Below are positions 1-8,275 of a DNA stretch of 24,571 bases, piece by piece. Position 1 is the stretch's first letter. Every line of letters starts with the position of its first letter. The stretch covers positions 1-24,571 of the forward strand of contig HF993155.1 of assembly GCA_000436795.1 (NCBI GenBank), read 5' to 3'. Origin of the DNA: Bacteroides sp. CAG:1076. GTDB taxonomy: Bacteria; Bacteroidota; Bacteroidia; Bacteroidales; Bacteroidaceae. The notes below the pieces were generated by a model, which was given only the letters and a program-made list of their open reading frames with translations, was not told where the DNA came from and searched no databases. The translations under genes were made by a program, and so were the position numbers.

Positions 1-2
1 TA

Positions 3-671
3 CCCTTAATCGTGTATTGGATGATAGTTGCGGATTTTAGGGTAGACTGGATTCAGGTATGTATCGAAATTCCCAAAGAAGTTCCGGAAAAGTATGCACG
101 TGTGGCAAGGCTTTCGAAAGAAATGTTTGGCCTGACCGTCCGTAAACTGACTCATGCAGATATCTATAAGAGAGGATACGGAAGAAAGGTTTTTGAACTG
201 TTGAATCAGGCATATGCTCCTTTGTTCGGTTATACAGAGTTGTCGGACAGGCAGATAGACGAATATGTGAATCGTTATCTGCCTTTGATTGACAAACGTC
301 TTATCCCTGTTGTAGAGAATGATAAAGGAGAAATTGTAGGCGTTGCAATTACTATGGGAAGCCTTTCCCATGCCTTGCAGAAAGCAAAAGGCCGGTTGTT
401 CCCTTTCGGGTGGTATCATTTGCTGAAAGCCTTGAAATGGAAGAGGGAGGAAAAGGTGGATATGCTGCTTATCGCCGTACGGCCCGATTATCAGGGACTT
501 GGAGTGAACGCCCTGTTTTTCGATGATCTGATTCCCATCTATAACCAATATCATTTCCGCTATGCCGAAACCGGACCTCAGTTGGAAGATAACGTGAAGG
601 AACTTTCACAGTGGGGGCCGTTGCATCCTGCTTATACAAAGCGAAGAAGGTGTTACAAGAAAAAATTATAA
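3..671 (+). CDS. GNAT-like acyltransferase, C-terminal part (5' end outside window)
   Basis: The frame is open from base 3 to the TAA at 669-671, with no stop before the GTG at 12, so this is the C-terminal ~222 residues of a longer protein. Motifs such as SHALQKAKGRLFPFG, VRPDYQGLGVNALFFDDLIP and a basic RRRCYKKKL tail fit my memory of a ~380-residue GNAT-fold family common in Bacteroidales. The V-RPDYQGLGVN stretch looks like the acetyl-CoA-binding motif A (usually Q/RxxGxG/A). The substrate is unknown. It lies 16 bp upstream of the ketosynthase on the same strand, so it is probably in the same operon. A role in acylating or tailoring the lipid product is inference only. Confidence 0.75.
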   Translation, partial: PLIVYWMIVADFRVDWIQVCIEIPKEVPEKYARVARLSKEMFGLTVRKLTHADIYKRGYGRKVFELLNQAYAPLFGYTELSDRQIDEYVNRYLPLIDKRLIPVVENDKGEIVGVAITMGSLSHALQKAKGRLFPFGWYHLLKALKWKREEKVDMLLIAVRPDYQGLGVNALFFDDLIPIYNQYHFRYAETGPQLEDNVKELSQWGPLHPAYTKRRRCYKKKL

Positions 672-687
672 AATTAACGATAACAAT

Positions 688-1908
688 ATGGAAAGAAGAG
701 TTGTGATTACAGGTATGGGAATTTGGTCATGCCTGGGTAATTCACTTGCCGACGTATGCCATGCGCTATACGCCGGGAAAAGCGGCATTATATTTAGTCA
801 GGAGCGTAAGGATGCGGGATTTCGTTCCGCCTTATGTGCCTCAATACAGCGGCCTGACCTGAAGCCGTTTGTTTCAAGAAATTTTCGTCAGTTTATGCCC
901 GAAGAAGCTCAATATGCTTATATGGCTACACGGGCTGCGTTGGAGCACGCCCAGCTTGACCAGGATTATATAGACTGCCATGAAATCGGACTTATTTATG
1001 GCAACGATTCTGTAGCCGAGGCAACGATGCGTTCGCTGGATAATTTCCGTGAATACAAGGATACGGCTGCATGTGGAAGCGGAGCTATTTTTCAGTCTAT
1101 GAATTCTACGGTAACCATGAATCTGGCTTGTCTGTTCCGGTTGAGAGGAATTAATCTGACATCTTCGGCTGCATGCGCTTCCGGTTCGCAGGCTGTAGGA
1201 CTGGCTTATCTGTTGATTCGCGACGGATTGCAGGATTGTATTGTATGCGGTGGAGCACAGGAAGCCAACCTTTATGGGGTAGCCGCTTTCGATGGCATTC
1301 AGTCGTTTTCCGTTCGTGAAGACGAACCGTCGAAAGCCAGCCGGCCGTTTGATGCGGACCGTGACGGATTGGTACCCGGGGGCGGAGCTGCAACGCTCGT
1401 TGTAGAAAGTTACGAGTGTGCCGTCAAGCGGGGAGCACCTATTCTGGCCGAGATCGTAAGCTGGGGATTTTCCGGTAATGGAAATCATATATCTACTCCC
1501 AATGTAGATGGGCCGGCACGTTCTCTTGAGCTTTGTCTGCAACATGGTGGAATTGATCCGCGTCAGATAGGTTATGTTAATGCTCATGCTACTTCTACGC
1601 GTATCGGGGATGCTCGTGAAGCGCAGGCTATTGCTCGTGTTTTTGGTGATTATCGGGTACCGGTAACCTCTACCAAGAGTCAGACCGGACATGAAATGTG
1701 GATGGCGGGAGCCAGTGAGCTGATTTATTCAATACTGATGATGAAAAGTGGTTTCATCGCGGGAAATATCAATTTTGAACGTCCGGACGAGGATACTGCT
1801 TGTCTGAATATCTTGCCTGAAACGCGTGAAATCGGATTCAACATGTTCCTGTCCAATTCTTTTGGGTTTGGTGGTACAAACTCCACTCTGATAGTAAAAA
1901 ATATATAA
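688..1908 (+). CDS. beta-ketoacyl-ACP synthase (FabB/FabF-type, APE-cluster-like)
   Basis: This 406-residue condensing enzyme would perform decarboxylative Claisen condensation between an acyl chain and malonyl-ACP in the cytoplasm. The catalytic triad looks complete: Cys163 in SSAACASGSQA, His300 in VNAHATSTRIGD and His335 in TKSQTGHEMWMAGAS, with Lys330 just before. The glycine-rich SFGFGGTNS motif is near the C-terminus (391-399). Length matches FabF. The neighbouring ACP, two dehydratases, ketoreductase, MMPL exporter and LolA-like protein point to a dedicated type II system of the aryl-polyene kind rather than housekeeping fatty-acid synthesis. It has an intact Cys, so it is not a chain-length factor; a partner ketosynthase, if any, lies outside the window. 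No Shine-Dalgarno is seen before the ATG, as is usual in this phylum. Confidence 0.93.
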   Translation: MERRVVITGMGIWSCLGNSLADVCHALYAGKSGIIFSQERKDAGFRSALCASIQRPDLKPFVSRNFRQFMPEEAQYAYMATRAALEHAQLDQDYIDCHEIGLIYGNDSVAEATMRSLDNFREYKDTAACGSGAIFQSMNSTVTMNLACLFRLRGINLTSSAACASGSQAVGLAYLLIRDGLQDCIVCGGAQEANLYGVAAFDGIQSFSVREDEPSKASRPFDADRDGLVPGGGAATLVVESYECAVKRGAPILAEIVSWGFSGNGNHISTPNVDGPARSLELCLQHGGIDPRQIGYVNAHATSTRIGDAREAQAIARVFGDYRVPVTSTKSQTGHEMWMAGASELIYSILMMKSGFIAGNINFERPDEDTACLNILPETREIGFNMFLSNSFGFGGTNSTLIVKNI

Positions 1909-1948
1909 CTAAATAATATATAACCGTAATAATAAAATAATACTGATT

Positions 1949-2200
1949 ATGACACGTAATGACATTATTGAAAAAGTAAACGCATTATTATCTGAAGAAT
2001 TTGAAGTAGAATCTGCACTTTTTAGCCCTGATGCTAACGTGCGCGATACACTATCGTTGGACAGCTTGAGTCTGGTGGATCTGGTGGCTCTTATCCAGCA
2101 CACATATAAGATTAAGATTCCGGTAGCCGACTTGCGGAATATCAAGACGTTTAACGATTTGTATGACTATATTGAATCTCATCTATCTGCAAATGAATAA
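1949..2200 (+). CDS. acyl carrier protein
   Basis: An 83-residue acidic helical protein with the carrier motif LDSLSLVDLV. Ser39 in DSL is the expected attachment point for 4'-phosphopantetheine. It would carry the growing chain between ketosynthase, reductase and dehydratases. The start is 40 bp after the ketosynthase stop. Its end overlaps the next gene by 8 nt, suggesting translational coupling. The DSLSLV motif differs from housekeeping AcpP (DSLDTVEL), as expected for a specialised carrier protein. Confidence 0.92.
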   Translation: MTRNDIIEKVNALLSEEFEVESALFSPDANVRDTLSLDSLSLVDLVALIQHTYKIKIPVADLRNIKTFNDLYDYIESHLSANE

Positions 2201-2618
2201 CTACGACATTGAGCAGCTGATTCCTCAACGTTCACCTTTTAAGATGGTCGATAAACTGTTGAGCATGAATGGAGAAACGGCTGTTACTCTTCTTCTTATT
2301 CTGCCGGATAATTATTTTTTAGAATCTGATGGAACGTTGGCAGAAGCCGGAGTGATTGAGCATATTGCTCAGTCTGCTTCGGCACTTGCCGGTTATCTGG
2401 TTCGCGAAGAAGGTGCTTCGTATGTTCCGGCAGGTTATATTGGTGAGATTCGTAACTTTCATTGTTATCGTTCTGCGCGTGTGGGAGAAACTCTGAAGAC
2501 CACTGTGACGCGTGAAGAAGTAGTTGGCGACATTGCCTGCATAACGGGCGAGTCATGGGTATCGGATGAACGCATTGCAGAACTTCAGATGAAAATATAT
2601 ATCACTCCTAACACTTAA
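2193..2618 (+). CDS. ApeP-like hotdog-fold 3-hydroxyacyl-ACP dehydratase
   Basis: A 141-residue hotdog protein. A longer frame opens at 2163, but the ATG at 2193 is preferred: it gives the family-like N-terminus MNNYDIEQLIPQRSPFKMVD (compare the H/RxPFxxVD start of FabZ) and an 8-nt overlap with the ACP gene. The central helix reads GVIEHIAQSASALAGY. The GHFPG histidine loop of FabZ is missing here, while the next gene has it. This resembles the ApeP subfamily that accompanies ApeI in aryl-polyene clusters. As I recall, the two dehydratases of characterised APE systems associate, so this one may be a partner subunit that depends on its neighbour's His. That is inference from motifs. Confidence 0.82.
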   Translation: MNNYDIEQLIPQRSPFKMVDKLLSMNGETAVTLLLILPDNYFLESDGTLAEAGVIEHIAQSASALAGYLVREEGASYVPAGYIGEIRNFHCYRSARVGETLKTTVTREEVVGDIACITGESWVSDERIAELQMKIYITPNT

Positions 2619-2632
2619 AAAATCAGTACAAG

Positions 2633-2998
2633 ATGCTTCTCGAAAACAAGTATTATCAAATGGAAGATGCAACAGTCTGCGGAATGAAAGGTACGTTCCG
2701 CATCCGTCTGTTGCCCGATTGCGATATCTATCGTGGTCATTTCCCCGGTCATCCAGTTTGCCCGGGTGTCTGCCATATCGAAACCATAAAGGAATGTGCC
2801 ATGCGCCTGATGGGGAAGAAAATGTCTATTCATACTATCAGGCAATGCCGTTTTCTTTCGGTTGCAACCCCTTCCGTATGTTCGGAGGTAAATGTTACGA
2901 TGGATATCTGTCCGGTGGAAGAAGGATTTAAGGTAACAGCCCGAATAGCTGATGATACGAGAGTTTATGCTGATTTTAAAGGAATAATGACGGTATGA
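2633..2998 (+). CDS. ApeI/FabZ-like 3-hydroxyacyl-ACP dehydratase
   Basis: A 121-residue hotdog dehydratase with the canonical active-site loop GHFPGHPVCPGV (His36) followed by the helix IETIKE (Glu50), the His/Glu pair of the FabZ/FabA type. It would remove water from 3-hydroxyacyl-ACP to form each trans double bond. The start is 14 bp after the preceding hotdog gene. Its TGA stop (2996-2998) overlaps the ATG of the exporter (ATGA). The protein is shorter than housekeeping FabZ (~145 aa) and resembles ApeI of aryl-polyene clusters. Confidence 0.87.
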   Translation: MLLENKYYQMEDATVCGMKGTFRIRLLPDCDIYRGHFPGHPVCPGVCHIETIKECAMRLMGKKMSIHTIRQCRFLSVATPSVCSEVNVTMDICPVEEGFKVTARIADDTRVYADFKGIMTV

Positions 2999-5484
2999 CA
3001 GAATTTTGTATAAAGGTCTATCACTATTTTCGCAACCATCGTGCGGTTTGCTGGATTTCTATGATTATCTGGTTCGTATGTTGCGGTTTCTTCGCCTTTC
3101 AAATTCATTTGGAAGAAGATATAAATAAGTTGCTTCCGGCTTCTACCAACGAAGATGGAAGTACCAAGCTGGCTTTTGCTAATCTGAAAATAAAGGATAA
3201 GACTTTCTTGCTTTTTGAGGGGAAAAATGGAGCTTCTGTGGCGCACATCGTAGAAACATGTGATGCTTTTGTCGATTCACTGTTGCGTAAGGATGCTGTA
3301 TCGGATTCCTCGTCACGGACATTGGAGGATATTTTTTATTGTTTGCCGGATGAATTGTTGCCTGATGCCATTGATTATTTGGAAGCTCATTTGCCTGCCT
3401 ACATCGATACAAGCTTTTATTCCGGACTCGATACGATGCTGACCACTTCTCATCTGGAGCGGCAGATGGAGGAGAACCGCAGGGATCTGGGTTCTTCTTT
3501 GGGCAGTATGTATCCCGAATTAATACAAATAGATCCTTTGGGACTGCGAAAGGAACTGATGTCCCGCTTCAAGCCTTTGGTAGAAGGAGGTGGAAGTGGC
3601 TATAAAATTATTGATGGACATTTCTTCGTGCCCGATTCTACAGTGTGTGTAGCTTTCCTTACTCCCCGCTATTCGGCAACGAATACAGGGCAGGGATCAG
3701 CTTTATTCCAGATGCTGAATGAGCAGATAGAGGCATTCTCTACTTCTGTTCCTGATGTAAAGATATGTTATCATGGAACTCCGGCAAGCGGCTTTTATAA
3801 CGCATCGCAAATAAAGTCTGATTTGAAGACGACAATTGCCGGAGCTATGATACTGGTATTGCTGTTTATTTTATTTTGCTTCCGCAATTATGATACATTA
3901 CCTCTTTTATTGCTGCCGCTGGTTTTTGGCGTATTGTTCGGACTGGCAGGTATGTATTTTATCAAAGGTGAGTTCTCTTTGCTTGCGCTTGGAATAGGAG
4001 CTGTTGTACTGGGTGTAGCCTTCAGTTATGTACTTCATGTGCTGACGCATTATAAATTTGTCAACGATCCGGAACAGATGTTGCGTGATCAGGTACGGCC
4101 TGTCTGCTTGGGTTGCATTACGACTATCGGTTCTTTTATGGGACTTGTTTTTGTGCAGACAGAATTGCTGAGAGATTTCGGCTTGTTCGCTTCACTAAGT
4201 ATTGTCGGTACTACGGCGTTTTGTCTTTTTTATTTACCTCAGTTTCTTAATCCTGCTGCAAATAAAATCAATAAGCGGGCATTCTTGTTTATTGAAAAAA
4301 TAAATGCTTTCCCCTTCGATCGCAGTAAACCACTTATTGCTGTATTGCTAATCATTACAGTGGTATGTATTGCATTTTATATAAAGGGAGGAACCCGGTT
4401 CGATGCTGATATGCATGATCTTGGCTATAAATCGGAAATTACTTCCTATTCGGAAAATTTACTGCGGAATAAAACTTATACAGGCGATAAGCAAAAGTAT
4501 TTTGCAAGTTCCGGGCATACGATGGAAGAGGCGATTCATCGTTTTGAGGGATTAAATAGCAAGTTGGATTCTTTGCAAAAAGAGGGATTGGTAAAGAGCT
4601 ACACCCATACCGGGATGCTTTTTGTCCCGCTTGACGTACAGCAGCAACGTATTGATGCATGGAAGAACTTTTGGACGAGCCAGCGTTTGCAGCTTGTACG
4701 GAAGTTGATAGAGGAAACGGCTCCCCAGGCAGGATTACGTCCGGAGGCATTTCAGCCTTTCTTTGACTGGGTGACAGCCGACTATAAACCGGATGCGCTT
4801 TACAAGGCTGGAATTATTCCACAAGGTTACTTGTCGACCTTGATGGAGCAGTCATACAATGGCGACTATCTTTGCTTTACGTCTGTCAGATGTGCCAATG
4901 ACTCCATAAGAAGCAGTCACAGTGATTATCACCGGATTTGTGATGCCGTGGCTTCCTTGCCTCATTTGCTGGTACTTGATACGTATTATTATACTACAGA
5001 TACTCTTACCCAGCTGAATAAGGATTTCAATCTGTTGCAATGGCTTTCCATGCTTTTTGTATTTGTCATTTTGTTGTTAAATTTTCACGGGAATATTCGT
5101 TATGCCTTACTGGGCTTTATGCCTATATTACTGAGCTGGTTTATCGTATTGGGCGCCATGGTTATCTTCAACAAGCAGTTTAATCTCATTAATGTGGTCA
5201 TATCTACGTTTATTTTTGGAATAGGAGTAGATTACAGCATATTTATCATGAGCGGACTTTTAGATAAAGGGCAGAATCCGGATTTATTGAAATATCATAA
5301 GACTGCTATCTTTTTCAGTGCAGTTATCCTGATTATTACTGTCGGTTCCATGCTGTTTGCCAAACATCCGGCCATTTCTTCAGTTGGCTTCTGTACTTTG
5401 GTAGGACTGATTTCTTCGGTAGTCTTATCGTATGTTGTGCAGCCCGCCGTATTCAGAATAATTCAAAAAAGAAAACAGCAATGA
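2995..5484 (+). CDS. MMPL/RND-family lipid exporter (ApeM-like)
   Basis: An 829-residue inner-membrane transporter with two similar halves. Predicted segments: TM1 ~18-37, a periplasmic domain ~38-275, TM2-6 ~278-416; then TM7 ~446-463, a second periplasmic domain to ~680, and TM8-12 ~683-816. In the second half the RND/MMPL proton-relay motif GIGVDYSIF is intact (Asp746-Tyr747). The equivalent site in the first half reads GVAFSYVLH, with Ser344 where Asp is usual. Such exporters sit in aryl-polyene and flexirubin-type clusters and are thought to move the finished lipid from the inner membrane. The gene is coupled at both ends by ATGA overlaps (2995-2998 and 5481-5484). Confidence 0.87.
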   Translation: MTEFCIKVYHYFRNHRAVCWISMIIWFVCCGFFAFQIHLEEDINKLLPASTNEDGSTKLAFANLKIKDKTFLLFEGKNGASVAHIVETCDAFVDSLLRKDAVSDSSSRTLEDIFYCLPDELLPDAIDYLEAHLPAYIDTSFYSGLDTMLTTSHLERQMEENRRDLGSSLGSMYPELIQIDPLGLRKELMSRFKPLVEGGGSGYKIIDGHFFVPDSTVCVAFLTPRYSATNTGQGSALFQMLNEQIEAFSTSVPDVKICYHGTPASGFYNASQIKSDLKTTIAGAMILVLLFILFCFRNYDTLPLLLLPLVFGVLFGLAGMYFIKGEFSLLALGIGAVVLGVAFSYVLHVLTHYKFVNDPEQMLRDQVRPVCLGCITTIGSFMGLVFVQTELLRDFGLFASLSIVGTTAFCLFYLPQFLNPAANKINKRAFLFIEKINAFPFDRSKPLIAVLLIITVVCIAFYIKGGTRFDADMHDLGYKSEITSYSENLLRNKTYTGDKQKYFASSGHTMEEAIHRFEGLNSKLDSLQKEGLVKSYTHTGMLFVPLDVQQQRIDAWKNFWTSQRLQLVRKLIEETAPQAGLRPEAFQPFFDWVTADYKPDALYKAGIIPQGYLSTLMEQSYNGDYLCFTSVRCANDSIRSSHSDYHRICDAVASLPHLLVLDTYYYTTDTLTQLNKDFNLLQWLSMLFVFVILLLNFHGNIRYALLGFMPILLSWFIVLGAMVIFNKQFNLINVVISTFIFGIGVDYSIFIMSGLLDKGQNPDLLKYHKTAIFFSAVILIITVGSMLFAKHPAISSVGFCTLVGLISSVVLSYVVQPAVFRIIQKRKQQ

Positions 5485-6947
5485 AGTACGATGTAATTAT
5501 TATTGGAAGTGGACTGGGCGGACTGGCGTGTGCTCACATTTTGTCGAAAGCCGGCAAAAGTGTGCTGGTACTCGAAAAAGAGGCACAACCGGGAGGTTGC
5601 CTTCAGAGCTATAAGCGTAACGGATTTACATTCGATACGGGCTTTCATTATGTAGGCGGACTTGAAGAGGGACAATCTCTGTATGCAGCGTTTAAGATGC
5701 TTGGACTGGAAAATCTTCCTTGGGAAAAAATGGATGAAGCTTTTGACAGAATACAAATTGGCAACCAGAATTTTTCCTTTTTGCAGGGATATGAAAACTT
5801 TATGGAGAACCTGCAAGAACGCTTTCCGGCAGAGAAGGAGGCTTTGGCACAATATATCCATTTACTTAAACAGACAAAGCGAGAACAGTTAAGCCTGTTA
5901 AAGTCGGATCAGGCTTCATCATCTTTTGCTCTTTTTGAAACCGGCGCATGGCACTATCTGGTAAAAACATTTCATAATCCACTGCTGGTTGATGTACTGA
6001 GCGCAACTTCGCTGAAGTTGGAGTTGCGGAAGGATTCCTTGCCGTTGTTTACTTTTTTGCATGGAAACGCCAGTTTTATTGAGAGTAGCTGGCGTTTAAA
6101 AGGTCCGGGTTCTCTTATTGTTGATTCCTTAATTCGGGATATCCGTAAACAGGGTGGCGATATAATCTGTCGGGCTGCCGTAGAAGAACTGGTTGAGAAA
6201 GATGGAAAAGTAGTCTGTGCCCGTTGTTCGGACGGACAAGTTTATGAAGCAGAATGTTTTATCAGCGACGTACATCCCGCCGTAACCTGTAGCTGGATAA
6301 AGCAAAGTAAGGTTATGAGAGGCATTTACCTTAAGCGTATCGGAGCCTTGGATAACACGTTTGGCATGCTTACTGTTTCCTTGGTTATTAAGCCTCTGCA
6401 GATAAAATACTTTAACTGGAATCAGTATATCTATAAACAAAGTGATGTATGGACTTTTTATCAGGATAATCCGTCTGTAGACAGACTTCTGATAACGGCC
6501 CGTCTGCCGGAAGATGGCGGTGAATATTTGCGGCAAATAGACTTGCTAACTCCAATGTCATGGGATAAATGTTCTCGATGGGCACAAACTTCCGTCGGAC
6601 ATCGGGGAGAAGAATACACTGAAATGAAGCGACGGCTGGCAGCGGAGTGTATCAGACTGGCCGAACATTTTATTCCTGAGCTCGGAAAGATGGTTGAACA
6701 ATTTTATGTCAGCACTCCGTTGACTTACCGTGATTATACGGGAACTCCGGAAGGTTCGGCTTATGGCATACGGAAAGATTACCACAATCCGATGATGACT
6801 GTACTTTCGCCGCGGACTCCTCTGCATAATTTGTTGCTTACAGGGCAGAATTTAGTGTTGCACGGAATACATGGGGTAACGATGACTGCCATGTATACTT
6901 GTGCTGAGATACTTGGAAAAGAATATATGTATAACCAATTAAAATAA
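5481..6947 (+). CDS. FAD-dependent oxidoreductase, CrtI/retinol-saturase-like
   Basis: A 488-residue flavoprotein of the phytoene-desaturase/amine-oxidase superfamily. The N-terminal Rossmann motif is GSGLGG (9-14) with Glu32 in LVLEKE for the FAD ribose. PGGC (37-40) and FDTGFHYVGG (51-60) follow. The FDTGxHYxG form is closer to all-trans-retinol 13,14-reductase (RetSat) than to the FDAGP of bacterial CrtI. The C-terminal FAD motif LLLTGQNLVLHGIHGVT is around 451-467. RetSat reduces one double bond of a conjugated polyene, so in this operon it may saturate or isomerise part of the product. Desaturation or another redox role is also possible. It overlaps the exporter by 4 nt, and the reductase follows after 8 bp. 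Confidence 0.85.
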   Translation: MKYDVIIIGSGLGGLACAHILSKAGKSVLVLEKEAQPGGCLQSYKRNGFTFDTGFHYVGGLEEGQSLYAAFKMLGLENLPWEKMDEAFDRIQIGNQNFSFLQGYENFMENLQERFPAEKEALAQYIHLLKQTKREQLSLLKSDQASSSFALFETGAWHYLVKTFHNPLLVDVLSATSLKLELRKDSLPLFTFLHGNASFIESSWRLKGPGSLIVDSLIRDIRKQGGDIICRAAVEELVEKDGKVVCARCSDGQVYEAECFISDVHPAVTCSWIKQSKVMRGIYLKRIGALDNTFGMLTVSLVIKPLQIKYFNWNQYIYKQSDVWTFYQDNPSVDRLLITARLPEDGGEYLRQIDLLTPMSWDKCSRWAQTSVGHRGEEYTEMKRRLAAECIRLAEHFIPELGKMVEQFYVSTPLTYRDYTGTPEGSAYGIRKDYHNPMMTVLSPRTPLHNLLLTGQNLVLHGIHGVTMTAMYTCAEILGKEYMYNQLK

Positions 6948-6955
6948 TTGTTTTT

Positions 6956-7684
6956 ATGAAATATGCATTAGTAACCGGAGGCAGCCGGGGAATAGGGCGT
7001 GCCGTGTGTGTAAAGCTGGCGTGTATGGGCTATTACGTAATCGTGAATTGTGTTAATAATTTACCGGAAGCTCTGAAGACGTTAGAATTGATAAGAGTAG
7101 CAGGACAGGACGGGGAAATTATGATGTTCGATGTGAGTAACGGCGAACAAGTCCGAAAAACAATTGGCGAGTGGCAGGATGCTCATCCAGACTGTTACAT
7201 TGAAGTGCTGGTAAACAATGCCGGCATCAGACGAGATAATATACTCGCGCTTATGCCGGAAGAGAATTGGGATCAGGTACTTGATACTACTCTCAAAGGT
7301 TTTTACAATGTCACTCAGCAGCTTTTACAACCTATGATGCGACGTAAATATGGACGTATTGTCAACATGGCAAGTGTCAGTGGTCTGAGTGGCATACAGG
7401 GACAGACAAACTATTCGGCTGCCAAAGGAGGTTTGATAGCAGCAACCAAGGCGCTGGCTAAAGAAGTGGCTTGTAAAAATATTACCGTCAATGCAGTAGC
7501 TCCAGGTTTTATCAAAACAGATATGGTAGATGGGCTGGATGAAGAAGCATTACGGAAAACTATACCTGCCAATCGCTTTGGTACACCGGAAGAAGTGGCT
7601 GAAGTTGTAGGTTTTCTTGTTTCGAATGTAGCGGGGTATATAACCGGAGATGTCATATCTGTCAATGGAGGACTGTACGCATGA
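6956..7684 (+). CDS. 3-oxoacyl-ACP reductase (FabG-type SDR, ApeQ-like)
   Basis: A 242-residue classical short-chain dehydrogenase. TGGSRGIG (7-14) is the NADP(H) motif and NNAG is at 87-90. The catalytic Ser140 (MASVSG), Tyr153 and Lys157 (YSAAK) align with FabG Ser138/Tyr151/Lys155. PGFIKTDM and a C-terminal SVNGGLYA complete the family pattern. It would reduce 3-ketoacyl-ACP to 3-hydroxyacyl-ACP before dehydration. The upstream gap is 8 bp, and the TGA stop overlaps the next ATG (7681-7684). Placement in the operon suggests it serves the specialised pathway rather than bulk fatty-acid synthesis. Confidence 0.92.
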   Translation: MKYALVTGGSRGIGRAVCVKLACMGYYVIVNCVNNLPEALKTLELIRVAGQDGEIMMFDVSNGEQVRKTIGEWQDAHPDCYIEVLVNNAGIRRDNILALMPEENWDQVLDTTLKGFYNVTQQLLQPMMRRKYGRIVNMASVSGLSGIQGQTNYSAAKGGLIAATKALAKEVACKNITVNAVAPGFIKTDMVDGLDEEALRKTIPANRFGTPEEVAEVVGFLVSNVAGYITGDVISVNGGLYA

Positions 7685-8274
7685 GCAGGGGAATTTACAA
7701 ATACATCATGTGGCAGATAGTTTTTATCTTTTTTACTACAGAACTGTCTGCTCAATCTGGCATAACGACATTGCTTGCCAATGTTACACGTACCAGCCAT
7801 AACGTACTTATTGCAAAAGATGTTGTTACTTCTGGGCACTTTTATTTTCAGCAGCCCGATAAGATATGCATGATTTTCAGTGATAATAAGGACATGCTGC
7901 TAATGAATGGCAGTACTTATATCATGATGGAAAACGGAAAGAAAAATGTGGCAAAAGGTAAAATGCAGGAACTGTTTGGCACGTTACAAAAAGTCTTGCA
8001 GGCTGTTGTTTGTCAGACATCTTTACCGGAAGTCGCTGAGAACTCAACTATTCAGGTGAAACAAGAAGGAGAAATTATCCAGATAACTCCGGTGCTGGAT
8101 GCAAAGGCCAAAAGGCGCATGCCGTTTACTTCGTTTGTAATAACTCTTGATGCCCATAGTCATAAGTTGAAAACTTTACGCATGAACGAGAGGGGCGAAA
8201 ATTATGTTTTGTATACGCTGTCAGACTATGCGGTAAACAGTCATTTTAATACAGAGGTCTTTAATGTGAACTGA
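7681..8274 (+). CDS. LolA-like periplasmic carrier protein
   Basis: A 197-residue secreted protein. A hydrophobic signal segment (IMWQIVFIFFTTELSAQ, ~9-25) ends at a plausible SPI site. The remainder shows the beta-rich pattern of outer-membrane lipoprotein carrier proteins: the GHFYFQQPDKICMIFS strand pair, MLLMNGSTYIMM, FTSFVITLDAHSHKLKTLRM and a closing YTLSDY motif. LolA-like proteins occur in aryl-polyene clusters (ApeL) and probably pass the hydrophobic product from the MMPL exporter across the periplasm. No lipobox is seen, so it should be soluble. ATGA overlap with fabG upstream; the thioesterase follows after one base. Confidence 0.8.
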   Translation: MSRGIYKYIMWQIVFIFFTTELSAQSGITTLLANVTRTSHNVLIAKDVVTSGHFYFQQPDKICMIFSDNKDMLLMNGSTYIMMENGKKNVAKGKMQELFGTLQKVLQAVVCQTSLPEVAENSTIQVKQEGEIIQITPVLDAKAKRRMPFTSFVITLDAHSHKLKTLRMNERGENYVLYTLSDYAVNSHFNTEVFNVN

Positions 8275-8275
8275 A

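Noticed and set aside
874..1692. Minus-strand 272-codon open frame
   Set aside because: Lies entirely antisense to the ketosynthase with intact motifs; its translation shows no family pattern.
2163..2192. Upstream ATG extension of the ApeP-like dehydratase
   Set aside because: Adds ten residues unlike the family N-terminus; the ATG at 2193 gives the family-like start and a normal 8-nt overlap.
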